A model generated the notes under the pieces. It saw nothing but the letters and a program-made list of their open reading frames with translations. It had not been told where the DNA came from and searched no databases. A DNA stretch of 64,000 bases from Loktanella sp. IMCC34160 (lineage in GTDB: Bacteria; Pseudomonadota; Alphaproteobacteria; Rhodobacterales; Rhodobacteraceae): contig NZ_SELP01000002.1 of NCBI RefSeq assembly GCF_004145845.1, forward strand, positions 682,001 through 746,000, written 5' to 3'. Shown one piece after another: positions 50,681 through 60,705 of the stretch. How positions within the stretch are numbered: position 1 is the first letter of the stretch; every line of letters starts with the position of its first letter. The position numbers were made by a program, and so were the translations under genes.

Positions 50681-51358
50681 TCAGGCTGCCTGATTGATCT
50701 CTTCCCAGGCGCGATTGATGGCGATCATCCGTTTTTCGGCAAGTTTGACCGCCTCTTCCGGCAGGCCACGGGCAATCATCTGGTCAGGGTGGCTGTCGCG
50801 GACCGCCTGTCGCCAGGCCTTGCGGATCTCGGCCATCGGGGCGCCGTGGGGGACACCCAGCACGTCATAGGGGTCGCGCTCTGCCTCTGGCACGAACCGG
50901 GCGCGGATAGATTTGAACCGGGCCGGGTCAAAGCCGAAAATCTCGGCCACGCGGGACAGGAACACATCCTCGTTCGGGTGGTATTCCCCATCGGCCATGG
51001 CGATATGGAACAGCCCTTCCATCAGGTCGCACATCGGTTCGGTTTCATCCCCGAACATGGATTTGATGCGGGCGGCGTAGTCTTCAAACCCGGCCACATC
51101 CTGTCGGGCAAGGTTGAACACCTTTGCCGCCTGCGCCTCGTCCTGGGCCGAGATATGGAACACCTCGCGAAAGGCGGTCACCTCGTCGCGGGTCACCTGC
51201 CCATCGGCCTTGGCCATCTTGGCCCCCAGCGCGATCACGGCGATGGTAAAGGCCACCGACCGTTCCGGCGGGGTGCGCAGGCGTTCGAAGACCGCCGACA
51301 GGCTTTCGCCTTTGGCCAGCGCCGCGATGGCTTCGGATATGCGGGTCCAGATCGACAT
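50681..51358 (-). CDS. TerB-J-domain protein (DjlA-like)
   Basis: A 225-residue protein with an N-terminal TerB-like helical domain (about residues 25-140, AFTIAVIALGAKMAKADGQVT with acidic residues for metal) and a C-terminal J domain (RDPYDVLGVPHGAPMAEIR, DSHPDQ with the HPD triad, about residues 160-222). No transmembrane helix is seen, unlike DjlA itself. It would stimulate DnaK locally. It lies 15 bases upstream of the EEP gene on the same strand. Confidence 0.84.
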   Translation of the reverse strand: MSIWTRISEAIAALAKGESLSAVFERLRTPPERSVAFTIAVIALGAKMAKADGQVTRDEVTAFREVFHISAQDEAQAAKVFNLARQDVAGFEDYAARIKSMFGDETEPMCDLMEGLFHIAMADGEYHPNEDVFLSRVAEIFGFDPARFKSIRARFVPEAERDPYDVLGVPHGAPMAEIRKAWRQAVRDSHPDQMIARGLPEEAVKLAEKRMIAINRAWEEINQAA

Positions 51359-51389
51359 GAGACTAGTTTAGCGGGTCCATCCGGGAATG

Positions 51390-51860
51390 TCAGAGCCGTT
51401 TCTGCATCAGCACGAGGTCGATCCAGCGGCCGAACTTGAACCCAACCTCGGGCAGGGTCGCAATGGTGTCAAAGCCGCAGGCGGCATGAAAGGCGACCGC
51501 GCCCGTGTTATCACCACTGACCCCGGCAAATATCGAATGCATCCCCGCCTTGGCCGCCGCGTCACAGACCGCATCCAGCAGCGCCCGGCCCCGGCCTGCC
51601 CCGGACCGGCCCGGCGCGAACAGAACGGTATGTTCCGCAGTATGGGCATATCCGCGCCCGCCCCGGAACTGAAAGTAGCGGCCAAAGCCGGTGACCTCTC
51701 CCGCCTCGTCCCAGACAAGGCAGGGGTCGGAGGACAGCATTTTTTCAACGTCGCCAATCGTCTTTTCGTCCGGCAGGAAGGTCACGGTTGTCTCGCGGAT
51801 GTAGAGGTTCCAGATCGCGGCGATGGCGGCGGCATCGGCGGGGGTGGCGGCACGGATCAT
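51390..51860 (-). CDS. GNAT-family N-acetyltransferase, phosphinothricin acetyltransferase-like
   Basis: A 156-residue acetyltransferase. Motif A is TVLFAPGRSGAGRGRALLDAV (about residues 80-100), with GVSGDNTGAVAFHAACGFDTI following. The start (MIRAATPADAAAIAAIWN) overlaps the VOC-gene stop by 4 bases (ATGA), implying translational coupling. The substrate is not known; the Pat/Bar group acetylates amino-acid-like amines. Confidence 0.82.
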   Translation of the reverse strand: MIRAATPADAAAIAAIWNLYIRETTVTFLPDEKTIGDVEKMLSSDPCLVWDEAGEVTGFGRYFQFRGGRGYAHTAEHTVLFAPGRSGAGRGRALLDAVCDAAAKAGMHSIFAGVSGDNTGAVAFHAACGFDTIATLPEVGFKFGRWIDLVLMQKRL

Positions 51861-52471
51861 TCAAGCACCTTTGGTCCTTGGGGGCTGTCAATCTCGGCCC
51901 GCAGGCCGGGGGTGGGACCGGGCTCGAAGGTGATGCGCGGGTCGTCCAGCTGGCCCGACAACCGGTGCGCGATATCCGCGGCCTGCGGGTGCCGGACGAT
52001 CAACCGGCGCAGGCGCAGCCCGCTGTCTGGCAGGCGCTGTGCCGGGTGCAGGGTTTCCGCGCCCCATTCGATCAGGGTGGGCCAGCCACCGCCCATCGGC
52101 AGGCTGCCATCCTCGGGCGCGGCAATGCGCCAGCGCAGGTCGCCCCGTTCAAGGTCAGCGGGGCGGCCCGCCCCATCGGGTGCCGCGCGCAGGGCCTGAT
52201 CCAGATCGCCGGTGCGGCAAATCCAATTGCCAAGGCGGGGCGTCTGCGGCGGAGTGTCCAGCCCGAACCAGCGCGGCGCCTGCGGCGCGGCATCAGGGTT
52301 CGGTGCAATGACCTCAAGATACAGGTCGCCCATGCCCAACAGCAGGTTATGGGTGCCGTAGCGGGCATGTTCCCCGCCCGGACCAAATGTCGCCCCAAGC
52401 CGGGATTCGGCCCAATCCCGCCCCGCTGACAGGTCGGCGGCACAGACCGCAAGGTGATCCAACTGCCACAT
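51857..52471 (-). CDS. VOC/glyoxalase-like domain protein
   Basis: A 204-residue protein with a glyoxalase-like (VOC) N-terminal motif: MWQLDHLAVCAADLSAGRDWAE and ARYGTHNLLLGMGDLYLEVIAP, in which His, Glu and other residues line a metal site. The C-terminal part has a second betaalphabetabeta unit. Cofactor and substrate unknown. It is translationally coupled to the downstream GNAT gene. The ATG at 52471 is preferred to a TTG upstream leader. Confidence 0.75.
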   Translation of the reverse strand: MWQLDHLAVCAADLSAGRDWAESRLGATFGPGGEHARYGTHNLLLGMGDLYLEVIAPNPDAAPQAPRWFGLDTPPQTPRLGNWICRTGDLDQALRAAPDGAGRPADLERGDLRWRIAAPEDGSLPMGGGWPTLIEWGAETLHPAQRLPDSGLRLRRLIVRHPQAADIAHRLSGQLDDPRITFEPGPTPGLRAEIDSPQGPKVLE

Positions 52472-52579
52472 CCGGCATCCTTTCGACATTTCCGGCGCAG
52501 AATGCCCGGTTGAAACCTTGATGCAAGCGCGATTGATCCTAGGTTGACCCAAACATAACTCAAACACTCAGGATTACCC

Positions 52580-53767
52580 ATGTCCCTGCGCGCAAGCATC
52601 GACCGGTTCTTTCAACACGACGCCTTTGGCGGCATTCTTCTGATGGTGTCGGCGCTTGCCGCGCTGATGGTCGCCAATTCATCGCTGCAACCGCTGTATG
52701 ACGGGGCGCTGTCGTCCTATCTGGCGGTCACCCTGAACGGCGAAGGTTTGGAAAAACCGCTGATCCTGTGGATCAACGACGGGCTTATGGCCGTGTTCTT
52801 CTTTCTTATCGGCCTCGAACTGAAGCGCGAGATGCTGGAAGGCAAGCTGAAGAACCCGCGCGACGTGGTCCTGCCGGGGATGGCGGCCGTGGGCGGCATG
52901 GCGGTGCCCGCGATTGTCTTTGCCATCTTCAACTGGGGCCTGCCGACGATGGAAGGCTGGGCGATCCCGGCCGCGACCGACATTGCCTTTGCGCTGGGTA
53001 TCCTTGCGCTGGTGGGGGCGCGGGCGCCCTCCTCGCTCAAGGTGTTTCTGTTGACGCTGGCGATCCTTGATGACCTCGGCGCGATCGTGATCATCGCGCT
53101 GTTCTACACGGCGGAGCTGAAGGTCGATTACTTGATGCTGGCGGCGATCCCGCTGGCCGCGCTGGTCTGGCGGAATTTTCAGGGTGCCCACCGGATTGCC
53201 CCGGCGATCCTGCTGGGCACGATCATGTGGTTCCTTGTGCTGAAATCCGGGGTCCACGCGACGCTTGCCGGGGTGATCACTGCCTTCACCATCCCGCTGA
53301 AGGACAAATACGGCAAATCGCCCCTGCACGCGCTGGAACACGGGCTGACGCCCTATGTCCTTTACGGGATCGTGCCGATCTTCGCCTTCGCCAACGCGGG
53401 CGTGGTGCTGACCGGGATTTCCCTGTCCGACCTTCTGGCGCCGCTGCCGCTGGGCATCGCGCTGGGTCTGATCGTCGGCAAGCAGATCGGTGTCTTCGGT
53501 GTGACCTTCGCGATGGTGAAATTAGGCATGGCCCGCCTGCCCCATGGTGCGAACTGGATGCATATCTACGGCATCGCCTGTCTTGCCGGGATCGGCTTTA
53601 CCATGTCGCTGTTCATCGGCGGGCTCAGCTTTGCCGACCCGGCCCTGATGAACGAGGTGCGGCTGGGCGTCCTGTCGGGCTCGCTGGTTTCGGCCGTGAT
53701 CGGCTTTGCGGTGCTGATGCTGGCCAGCCGGACCGCCGCAGCACCCAGCACCGCCCCGGCGGAGTAA
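52580..53767 (+). CDS. nhaA: Na+/H+ antiporter NhaA
   Basis: A 395-residue membrane protein of about 12 helices. The pair of ion-binding aspartates is in LLTLAILDDLGAIVIIALFY (about residues 159-175) and the PAATDIAFALGILAL helix before it is typical. NhaA swaps cytoplasmic sodium for protons and is active at alkaline pH. The start (MSLRASIDRFFQHDAFGG) follows a CAGGATT site. A terminator lies 20 bases downstream. Confidence 0.95.
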   Translation: MSLRASIDRFFQHDAFGGILLMVSALAALMVANSSLQPLYDGALSSYLAVTLNGEGLEKPLILWINDGLMAVFFFLIGLELKREMLEGKLKNPRDVVLPGMAAVGGMAVPAIVFAIFNWGLPTMEGWAIPAATDIAFALGILALVGARAPSSLKVFLLTLAILDDLGAIVIIALFYTAELKVDYLMLAAIPLAALVWRNFQGAHRIAPAILLGTIMWFLVLKSGVHATLAGVITAFTIPLKDKYGKSPLHALEHGLTPYVLYGIVPIFAFANAGVVLTGISLSDLLAPLPLGIALGLIVGKQIGVFGVTFAMVKLGMARLPHGANWMHIYGIACLAGIGFTMSLFIGGLSFADPALMNEVRLGVLSGSLVSAVIGFAVLMLASRTAAAPSTAPAE

Positions 53768-53787
53768 CCCAGGCTTTTGAACGACGC

Positions 53788-53819
53788 GGGCCGCGCCATC
53801 CCTGGCGCGGCCCATTTTC
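53788..53819 (+). terminator. Intrinsic terminator after nhaA
   Basis: GGGCCGCGCC (53788-53797), a 6-base loop ATCCCT and GGCGCGGCCC (53804-53813) form a perfect 10-base-pair stem followed by ATTTTCTT. It is placed for nhaA and, with the adjacent mcm end, may also be bidirectional. Confidence 0.88.
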
Positions 53820-53837
53820 TTGTTCAACGGGATCTGA

Positions 53838-55964
53838 TCAGGCGCGGGCGTCGCGGATCAGGCGCAGGATATCCTGCGCGGCCTCGGGAATGTTGGTGCC
53901 CGGTCCGAAGATCGCCTTGACCCCGGCCTTCTTCAGGAACTCGTAGTCCTGCTGCGGGATCACCCCGCCGCAGATCACGATGATATCCTCGGCGCCCTGG
54001 TCCTTCAGCGCCTCGATCAGCTTGGGCGCTAGGGTCTTGTGACCCGCCGCCTGAGAGCTGATGCCGACCACATGCACATCGTTGTCGATGGCGTCCTGTG
54101 CGGCCTCTTCCGGGGTCTGGAACAGCGGGCCGACATCCACGTCAAACCCGATGTCGGCAAAGGCCGTGGCGATCACCTTGGCGCCCCGGTCGTGCCCATC
54201 CTGCCCCATCTTCACGACCAGCATCCGGGGGCGGCGGCCCTCGGCCTCGGCGAAGTCCTCGACCGATTTCTGGATCGCGGCAAAGCCCTCGTCGCCCTCG
54301 TAGGCGGCGCCGTAGACCCCGGCGAGCGTTTTGACCTCGGCCCGGTGGCGGCCGAATTCCTTTTCCATCGCCATGCTGATCTCTCCTACGGTTGCGCGCT
54401 GACGGGCGGCTTCGACCGCCGCGTCCAGCAGGTTGCCGCCGTCGCGGGCGCGGCGGGTCAGTTCGGCAAGGGCCGCGTCGCAGGCGGCCTGATCGCGACC
54501 CGCGCGGGTGCGTTCGATCCGGGCGATCTGGGCGTCGCGCACCTGCGCATTGTCGATCTCAAGGATGTCGATCGGGTCTTCCTTGTCCTTGCGGTACTTG
54601 TTGACCCCGACGATCACCTCTTCGCCCCGGTCGATCATCGCCTGACGGCGGGCGGCGGTTTCCTCGATCCGCAGCTTGGGCATGCCAGAGGCCACGGCCT
54701 TGGTCATACCGCCCAACGCCTCGACCTCTTCGATCAGGGCCCATGCCTTTTCGGCCAGATCGGCGGTCAGCTTCTCGACATAGTAAGACCCGGCCAAAGG
54801 ATCGACCACATTGGTGATCCCGGTTTCTTCCTGAAGGATCAATTGGGTGTTGCGGGCGATACGGGCCGAAAACTCGGTCGGAAGCGCAATCGCCTCGTCC
54901 AGGGCGTTGGTATGCAGGGACTGGGTGCCGCCAAGGGCCGCCGCCATCGCCTCGTAGGCGGTGCGGATGACGTTGTTGTAGGGGTCTTGTTCCTGCAACG
55001 ACACGCCGGAGGTCTGGCAATGGGTGCGCAGCATCGACGATTGCGGCTTCTTCGGCTCGAACTCGGCCATGATCCGGTGCCACAGCAGGCGGGCGGCGCG
55101 CAGTTTGGCGGCCTCCATGAAGAAGTTCATGCCGATGGCAAAGAAGAAGGACAGGCGCGGGGCGAACTTGTCCACGTCCATCCCGGCCTTGATCGCGGTG
55201 CGCACATATTCGCGCCCGTCGGCCAGCGTATAGGCCAGTTCCTGCACAAGGTTCGCGCCCGCCTCTTGCATGTGGTAACCCGAGATCGAGATCGAGTTGA
55301 ACTTGGGCATATGGTCCGAGGTGTATTCGATGATATCCGCGATGATCCGCATCGAAGGTTCAGGCGGATAGACATAAGTGTTGCGGACCATGAATTCCTT
55401 CAGAATGTCGTTCTGAATGGTCCCGGCCAGCAGGGATTTGTCGTGGCCCTGTTCCTCTCCAGTTACGATAAAATTGGCGAGAATGGGGATAACGGCGCCG
55501 TTCATGGTCATCGAGACGCTGATCTGGTCCAGCGGGATGCCGTCGAACAGGATCTTCATGTCCTCGACGCTGTCGATGGCCACGCCGGCCTTGCCCACGT
55601 CGCCCACCACGCGGGGGTGGTCGCTGTCATAGCCGCGATGGGTGGCCAGATCGAAGGCCACGGAAACGCCCTGTTGCCCGGCGGCCAGCGCCTTGCGGTA
55701 GAAGGCGTTCGATTCCTCGGCCGTAGAGAACCCGGCGTATTGCCGGATGGTCCAGGGGCGGCCCGCATACATCGTGGCGCGGGGGCCACGGGTAAATGGC
55801 GCCTCGCCCGGAAGGCTGCCCAGATGGTCCAGCCCCGCGATATCCTCGGCGGTGTACAGCGGCTGGACGGGGATACCTTCCAGCGTGTTCCACGTCAGGT
55901 CAGCCGGGTCGCGGCCCTTCAGCTCGGCGCGGGCGCGCTCGGCCCAACGATCCTTGGTGCCCAT
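53838..55964 (-). CDS. mcm: Methylmalonyl-CoA mutase
   Basis: A 708-residue single-chain mutase. The substrate-binding TIM barrel spans about residues 40-540 and includes [16 protein letters not shown] and the CoA-facing [21 protein letters not shown]. The C-terminal cobalamin domain has the DxHxxG motif with His591 as the lower axial ligand ([13 protein letters not shown]). It isomerises (R)-methylmalonyl-CoA to succinyl-CoA using adenosylcobalamin. It is the third enzyme of the propionyl-CoA pathway represented here with pccA and pccB. An upstream leader from an in-frame start was rejected; the ATG is at 55964. Confidence 0.94.
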   Translation of the reverse strand: MGTKDRWAERARAELKGRDPADLTWNTLEGIPVQPLYTAEDIAGLDHLGSLPGEAPFTRGPRATMYAGRPWTIRQYAGFSTAEESNAFYRKALAAGQQGVSVAFDLATHRGYDSDHPRVVGDVGKAGVAIDSVEDMKILFDGIPLDQISVSMTMNGAVIPILANFIVTGEEQGHDKSLLAGTIQNDILKEFMVRNTYVYPPEPSMRIIADIIEYTSDHMPKFNSISISGYHMQEAGANLVQELAYTLADGREYVRTAIKAGMDVDKFAPRLSFFFAIGMNFFMEAAKLRAARLLWHRIMAEFEPKKPQSSMLRTHCQTSGVSLQEQDPYNNVIRTAYEAMAAALGGTQSLHTNALDEAIALPTEFSARIARNTQLILQEETGITNVVDPLAGSYYVEKLTADLAEKAWALIEEVEALGGMTKAVASGMPKLRIEETAARRQAMIDRGEEVIVGVNKYRKDKEDPIDILEIDNAQVRDAQIARIERTRAGRDQAACDAALAELTRRARDGGNLLDAAVEAARQRATVGEISMAMEKEFGRHRAEVKTLAGVYGAAYEGDEGFAAIQKSVEDFAEAEGRRPRMLVVKMGQDGHDRGAKVIATAFADIGFDVDVGPLFQTPEEAAQDAIDNDVHVVGISSQAAGHKTLAPKLIEALKDQGAEDIIVICGGVIPQQDYEFLKKAGVKAIFGPGTNIPEAAQDILRLIRDARA

Positions 55965-56968
55965 GTCTCTAGTCCTCCAGTTCCGGTCCGGGCGCGGGAT
56001 GTTTCCCCTGCTGCCGCGGTCCGCATTTTGTGTTTCGTCTCTGTCAGGTCGGGGGCCGCCGGGGCGGCGAAAGGCTGCGTCGGGGCGGTTTCGACCAGAC
56101 GGGCCAACCCGTCCGCCCCGGCCCGAAGCCATTGTAGGTCTTCGCGATACTTGCCGCGCAATGTCGCCTGTTGCGAGGCATCGAAGGGCATCCAGCGGCC
56201 GTCGCCCGGTGGCAAGGCCGTTTCCGGGTCTTCGCCCCGGACCGCGATGGCCTGACGCAACGCGTCAAGGCGCGGCGATGGGTTGTGCCAGTCGTTCGCG
56301 GGCCAGACCGGCGCACCGGGCGCAACCCCGCCCAGAAGCATGGCCAGTTCATCCGCGGGACGGCCCGCGAACCGCTCGAACGGCCAGACCATGATCTCGG
56401 CATTTGGAAAGACCTTGGCCACGCCCCGGATGATGTCGGACCAGCGGCGGGGCTGGGTCACCAGACGGTCAAGCCGCGCCGCCGTCGGCAGGGCGTGGCC
56501 CCGCGCCACGGCAAAGGCCAGCGCCGAAGCCCAATAGGTATCATAGGATCGGATCGACAGGCCAATCCGGGTACAGCGGCGGCCCAAGGGCAAGGCAATC
56601 CCTTCCAACCGCCCCCGCAGGTCGGGATAAAGCGAGTTGCGCCGCAGGTTGTCCCGCGGATTGCCGATCAGGTTCTCCTCGCTCACCAGCAGGGTCGCGG
56701 CGCCACGCTCGGCAAGCCGAGTGCATTCCAGCGCCACAAGGCCCGCCGCGCGAACCCTGCCCCTGTTCTGCATCAAGGGCAGCTTGTCCGGCGGGTCCAT
56801 CAACCCGGCAAACAGCCCCGACCGGGTCCGGCGCGGTGTCCACAGCCGGATGCGATTGGTCGCCAGCCGGTGTTCATTGGCCTGCAGGAACATTTGCAGG
56901 GTCGTCGTGCCCGTCCGATGGGCACCAAGATGAAGGATCACGTCCACGGCGCGTACTGCCTTTGTCAT
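55919..56968 (-). CDS. Sulfotransferase-family-like protein
   Basis: A 349-residue protein with the sulfotransferase P-loop analogue [19 protein letters not shown] near residues 9-27 (binding the 5'-phosphosulfate of PAPS) and a later conserved [20 protein letters not shown]. Its 3' end overlaps the mcm start by 46 bases on the same strand. No secretion signal. The gene is not one of the standard propionyl pathway genes and could modify an exopolysaccharide or lipid. The start [15 protein letters not shown] was chosen; another ATG lies 45 bases upstream. Confidence 0.6.
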   Translation of the reverse strand: MTKAVRAVDVILHLGAHRTGTTTLQMFLQANEHRLATNRIRLWTPRRTRSGLFAGLMDPPDKLPLMQNRGRVRAAGLVALECTRLAERGAATLLVSEENLIGNPRDNLRRNSLYPDLRGRLEGIALPLGRRCTRIGLSIRSYDTYWASALAFAVARGHALPTAARLDRLVTQPRRWSDIIRGVAKVFPNAEIMVWPFERFAGRPADELAMLLGGVAPGAPVWPANDWHNPSPRLDALRQAIAVRGEDPETALPPGDGRWMPFDASQQATLRGKYREDLQWLRAGADGLARLVETAPTQPFAAPAAPDLTETKHKMRTAAAGETSRARTGTGGLETWAPRIVGPSAPAPS

Positions 56969-57112
56969 AAGGGCCGTACAGGGGCGCACGGCGAGGGATA
57001 TCGCCGCGATCATTGGACCGTGTTCCTTGGGAATGGATTAAATGTAAAATTGTTCCGGCCATGGGGGGGCATCCCCTTCGCAAAGCCCCGCACCAGCCCT
57101 ATATTCCCTATC

Positions 57113-57583
57113 ATGAAATGGATCATGACCGGGCTTTTGGCCCTTGGAATTCTTGGGTTTTCAGCCCCCGCGCCACAGGCGCAGGATGATGACATCCGCC
57201 CCCTGATAGAGATCTGGGCAGAGGAGCCCACACGCATTTTCGAGGCGCATGGAATCAATTTGAACGAGTTTCGGTTCATCGCACGGCCGGTCATCATCTT
57301 TGCCGACAGCCCGAATGACCCGAATTTCCGCCACCAGATGGAGCTTCTGGCCGAACGGCCCGAGGACCTTGCCGAACGGGACGTGATCGTCATCACCGAT
57401 ACCGACCCGGCCAATCCGTCGGCCCTGCGGTTGGAGCTGCGGCCACGGGGTTTCATGCTGGTGTTGATCGACAAGGAAGGCGGGGTTGCCTTGCGCAAGC
57501 CGCAGCCCTGGGACCTGCGCGAACTGACCCGGTCAATCGACAAGTCTCCGCTCCGGCAACAAGAGATCGAGGACCGGCGCTGA
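57113..57583 (+). CDS. DUF4174 exported protein
   Basis: A 156-residue protein with a signal peptide (MKWIMTGLLALGILGFSA, cleavage near PQAQD). The mature part shows the DUF4174 thioredoxin-like pattern: RFIARPVIIFADSPNDPNFRHQ and VIVITDTDPANPSALRLELRPRGFMLVLIDKEG, then PWDLRELTRSID. No catalytic CxxC is visible. Function unknown. It is divergent from the sulfotransferase-like gene, in an island between mcm and pccA. Confidence 0.8.
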   Translation: MKWIMTGLLALGILGFSAPAPQAQDDDIRPLIEIWAEEPTRIFEAHGINLNEFRFIARPVIIFADSPNDPNFRHQMELLAERPEDLAERDVIVITDTDPANPSALRLELRPRGFMLVLIDKEGGVALRKPQPWDLRELTRSIDKSPLRQQEIEDRR

Positions 57584-57620
57584 GGCACCGGCCTTGAAAT
57601 GACTATGCCCGGTCGGGCGG

Positions 57621-59621
57621 TCACTCGAACTCCATGATCACATCGTCGACGGCAAGGCTGTCGCCCGCGCCTGCGTTGATCTTGGACACGATCCCGGTCC
57701 GTTCGGCGCGCAGGATGTTTTCCATCTTCATCGCCTCAACGGTGCACAGCGCCTGACCTTCCTGCACCTCCTGCCCCACTTCGACATCGACCTTCACGAT
57801 CAGGCCGGGCATCGGGCACAGCAGCAGTTTCGACGTATCGGGCGGCAGTTTTTCCGGCATCAATTGCGCCAGTTCCGCCTGACGCGGGGTGCGCACCGTC
57901 ACCTTCAGGTCCGCGCCCCGGAACCGGATGCGGAAGCCTTGGGTGATCTTGCCGGTCTTGAGGACAAGCATCTCTCCGCCCACGGTCAGCCGCGCGATGC
58001 TGTCGCCCGGGGTCCAGTCGCTTTCCACCCGCAGGCAGGCGCCGTTGATGGTCACATCCGCGCCCGCCTTGTCGGCGGCGATGGAGACGGGGAAATCCTG
58101 TCCCTGAACCGAGACGACCCAATCCGCACCGACATGGCGTTCATGGTTGTCCATCCGGCCGGAAATCCGGGCGCGGCGAATCTCGGCAACCCGATGCATG
58201 GCGGCGGCGGCGGCCGCAACGCGGACCAAGGCGTCGTCGGGCAATGTCACCCCATCGAACCCGTCGGGGTATTCTTCGGCAATAAAGGCGGTGGTCATAT
58301 CACCCGAGACGAATTTCGGATGGTCCATCACGGCGGCGACAAACGGCAGGTTGTGGCCGATCCCCTCGACCTCAAACGTATCCAGCGCCACGCGCATTTC
58401 CTCGATCGCCTGCGCGCGGGTCGGGGCCCAAGTGCACAGTTTGGCGATCATCGGGTCGTAATACATCGAAATCTCGCCGCCCTCGTAGACGCCGGTATCG
58501 TTGCGGACGACACCGCCGGTCAGGGTCGCGCCCTCGACCGGGGGGCGATAGCGCGTCAGCCGCCCGATGGAGGGCAGGAAGTTGCGGTAGGGGTCTTCCG
58601 CATAGAGGCGGTTTTCGATGGCCCAACCGTTGATCTTCAGGTCTTCCTGCTTGAACGGCAGCTTCTCGCCCGCCGCCACGCGGATCATCTGTTCGACCAG
58701 ATCGACGCCGGTGATCAGCTCGGTGACCGGGTGTTCCACCTGAAGGCGGGTGTTCATTTCAAGGAAATAGAAGTTCCGGTTGCCATCGACGATGAATTCC
58801 ACCGTGCCCGCGCTGGCATAGCCCACCGCATGGGCCAACGCGACGGCCTGTTCGCCCATCGCCTTGCGAGTTGCCTCGTCAAGGAAGTGTGACGGGGCCT
58901 CTTCCACGACTTTCTGGTTGCGGCGCTGGATCGAACATTCCCGCTCGTGCAGATAGACGCCATTGCCGTGGCTGTCGCAGAGCACCTGAATTTCGATGTG
59001 GCGCGGCTGGGTCACGAATTTTTCGATGAAAATCCGGTCGTCGCCAAAGCTGCTGGCGGCCTCGTTCTTGGACGATTGGAACCCCTCGCGGGCCTCGGTG
59101 TCGGTCCAGGCGATGCGCATCCCTTTGCCGCCGCCACCGGCGCTGGCCTTGATCATCACCGGATAGCCGATCTGGTTCGAGATCTTCACCGCCTCTTCGG
59201 CATCCTCGATCAGGCCCATGTAGCCGGGAACGGTGCTGACGTTCGCCTCCTGTGCGATCTTCTTCGAGGTGATCTTGTCGCCCATGCTTTCGATTGCGCC
59301 GACCGGCGGCCCGATAAAGGCAACGCCCGCGGCCGACAGCGCCTCGGCGAACTTCGAGTTTTCGGACAGGAAGCCATAGCCGGGATGGACCGCCTCGGCC
59401 CCGGTGGCCTTGATCGCCTCCATGATCTTGTCGATCACGATATAGGACTGGTTCGCCGGGGGCGGCCCGATGTGATAGGCCTCGTCCGCCATCTGCACAT
59501 GCAGGGCGTTCTTATCCGCATCGGAATAGACCGCGACAGTCTGGATACCCATCTTGCGGGCGGTCTTGATGACGCGGCAGGCGATCTCGCCCCGGTTGGC
59601 GATCAGGATCTTCTTGAACAT
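57621..59621 (-). CDS. pccA: Propionyl-CoA carboxylase alpha subunit (biotin carboxylase + biotin carrier)
   Basis: A 666-residue protein. Residues 1-450 are an ATP-grasp biotin carboxylase (KILIANRGEIACR at the start, SAGGGGKGMRIAW near 167, EMNTRLQVEHPVTE near 288). A BT-like middle domain follows and the carrier domain ends at residue 666, with biotinylated Lys632 in EAMKMEN. It carboxylates biotin, which PccB uses to convert propionyl-CoA to methylmalonyl-CoA. The two subunit genes are about 2 kb apart with unrelated small genes between them, the normal Rhodobacter-type arrangement. Confidence 0.94.
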   Translation of the reverse strand: MFKKILIANRGEIACRVIKTARKMGIQTVAVYSDADKNALHVQMADEAYHIGPPPANQSYIVIDKIMEAIKATGAEAVHPGYGFLSENSKFAEALSAAGVAFIGPPVGAIESMGDKITSKKIAQEANVSTVPGYMGLIEDAEEAVKISNQIGYPVMIKASAGGGGKGMRIAWTDTEAREGFQSSKNEAASSFGDDRIFIEKFVTQPRHIEIQVLCDSHGNGVYLHERECSIQRRNQKVVEEAPSHFLDEATRKAMGEQAVALAHAVGYASAGTVEFIVDGNRNFYFLEMNTRLQVEHPVTELITGVDLVEQMIRVAAGEKLPFKQEDLKINGWAIENRLYAEDPYRNFLPSIGRLTRYRPPVEGATLTGGVVRNDTGVYEGGEISMYYDPMIAKLCTWAPTRAQAIEEMRVALDTFEVEGIGHNLPFVAAVMDHPKFVSGDMTTAFIAEEYPDGFDGVTLPDDALVRVAAAAAAMHRVAEIRRARISGRMDNHERHVGADWVVSVQGQDFPVSIAADKAGADVTINGACLRVESDWTPGDSIARLTVGGEMLVLKTGKITQGFRIRFRGADLKVTVRTPRQAELAQLMPEKLPPDTSKLLLCPMPGLIVKVDVEVGQEVQEGQALCTVEAMKMENILRAERTGIVSKINAGAGDSLAVDDVIMEFE

Positions 59622-59644
59622 CAGATGCAGTCCTTTTCATGCAA

Positions 59645-59680
59645 AACCGCCGCAGGGGCGGTCATGCCCCCACGGCGGTT
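59645..59680 (-). terminator. Hairpin terminator between the glycine-zipper lipoprotein and pccA
   Basis: AACCGCCG (59645-59652) pairs with CGGCGGTT (59673-59680), with an inner GGGGC/GCCCC stem. On the minus strand it is followed by TTTTGC, just after the stop of the small lipoprotein gene and 24 bases before the pccA start. Likely it stops transcription from the lipoprotein promoter and partly insulates pccA. Confidence 0.65.
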
Positions 59681-59714
59681 CAAAGTGTTCAGGCGCCCCG
59701 AAGGGCGGCGGGAA

Positions 59715-59921
59715 TTAGTTACAGGCCGAAACGCCCAGATCGTCGCAGGTCGCACCTGCCGCACCACCGATAAGCGCACCGGTGACGACGTTGCCGCCCG
59801 TTGCATCGGCAACGACCGCACCCGCGGCAGCGCCGGCAAGGCCGCGTTCAAGATCGCTGTCCAGACAGGCCGACAGGCCGGTGATGGCGAACGCCGCGAG
59901 AGCGAGAGAAAGTTTACGCAT
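59715..59921 (-). CDS. Small glycine-zipper lipoprotein
   Basis: A 68-residue protein. The signal peptide runs to the lipobox LSAC, with the lipidated Cys at residue 19. The mature part is rich in Gly and Ala with repeated short GxxxG-like runs (GLAGAAAGAVVADATGGNVVTGALIGGAAGA) and a C-terminal CDDLGVSACN. Such zippers insert in or associate with membranes. Conserved near pccA in relatives by my recollection. Function unknown. Confidence 0.72.
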   Translation of the reverse strand: MRKLSLALAAFAITGLSACLDSDLERGLAGAAAGAVVADATGGNVVTGALIGGAAGATCDDLGVSACN

Positions 59922-60246
59922 TTGGAACTGCCCTTATTTTTGTTGAGGTCAGCGGAATCTTCCGTGCAAACGCTGTGATATTCAATATCAATTCGGCCCG
60001 AATGCGCCCCATACGCGGCAAATCGCGCAAGTGAAGAAAGGGGTGCCGGCCCGGTTCCATTGGAACCAGACCGGCTAGGGGAAGGGTAACGGTATTGACA
60101 ATGCGTCCCGGACCACATGCTGGTGTCGCCCCGGACAAGACCAAGATTGGACCGGAAATCCGGACGCGCAAACCCGGCGCGCGGCAGGCGCCGATTTTGG
60201 GCATTTTCCCGCCCAAATTGCATGTCGCCCGGCATATTCCCGCCCA
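59922..60246. other. Non-coding gap, no feature identified
   Basis: A 325-base gap between the glycine-zipper lipoprotein start and the next coding region. It must contain the promoter of the lipoprotein gene. I see an AT-richer stretch at 59936-60000 but no confident -35/-10, no RNA structure, and no plausible small gene. Confidence 0.5.
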
Positions 60247-60633
60247 TCAGTCCCAATCGTCGTCCTCCACGTCCTCGAAGGGGCTGGGGCCGAAGAAAAC
60301 CTCGGGATAGCTGGCCTGCGCGCGCTTCACGTCGATCCGCAGAAGCGCCTCGTAGCTTTCGGGGTCAAACGGATCTTCGGCGGGGACAACCTCGCGGCCG
60401 AACAGCCACGACAGGCGGCCCGCATCAAGGTTGCCGCGCTCGAACGGCTCCTCTCCGAAATGGTGCCACAGGGCGGCCATGAACCCTTCGTCGGCCTTGC
60501 GGTCGGCCTGCTTGCGGTCGCGGAACCGTTCACGCGCAAACAGTTTCGTCGCGCCGGCCTTATTGGCGCGGCGGATCGTGAACTGGAAATCGCTGGAAGG
60601 AAGACGGCCGGGGAAGCCACGGTGTTTCAGCAT
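60247..60633 (-). CDS. Conserved hypothetical protein
   Basis: A 128-residue soluble protein, MLKHRGFPGRLPSSDFQFTIRRA at the start, then FARERFRDRKQADRKADEGF (basic, likely helix) and a C-terminal acidic region (GPSPFEDVEDDDWD). I do not recognise it. It lies between pccA and pccB on the same strand, so it may be in the same transcript. The ATG at 60633 is right after a GTG. Confidence 0.6.
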   Translation of the reverse strand: MLKHRGFPGRLPSSDFQFTIRRANKAGATKLFARERFRDRKQADRKADEGFMAALWHHFGEEPFERGNLDAGRLSWLFGREVVPAEDPFDPESYEALLRIDVKRAQASYPEVFFGPSPFEDVEDDDWD

Positions 60634-60705
60634 CACGCGCCCTCCCCGATAATCAGGGTGCGGATGGAACGGACGGGCGCTTGGGGGACCCGTCCGTGCG
60701 CGGTA

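Noticed and set aside
60669-60697. Hairpin after the 48-residue lipoprotein gene as terminator
   Set aside because: The stem is there (GGACGGG/CCCGTCC) but no T run follows on the minus strand, so it was not called.
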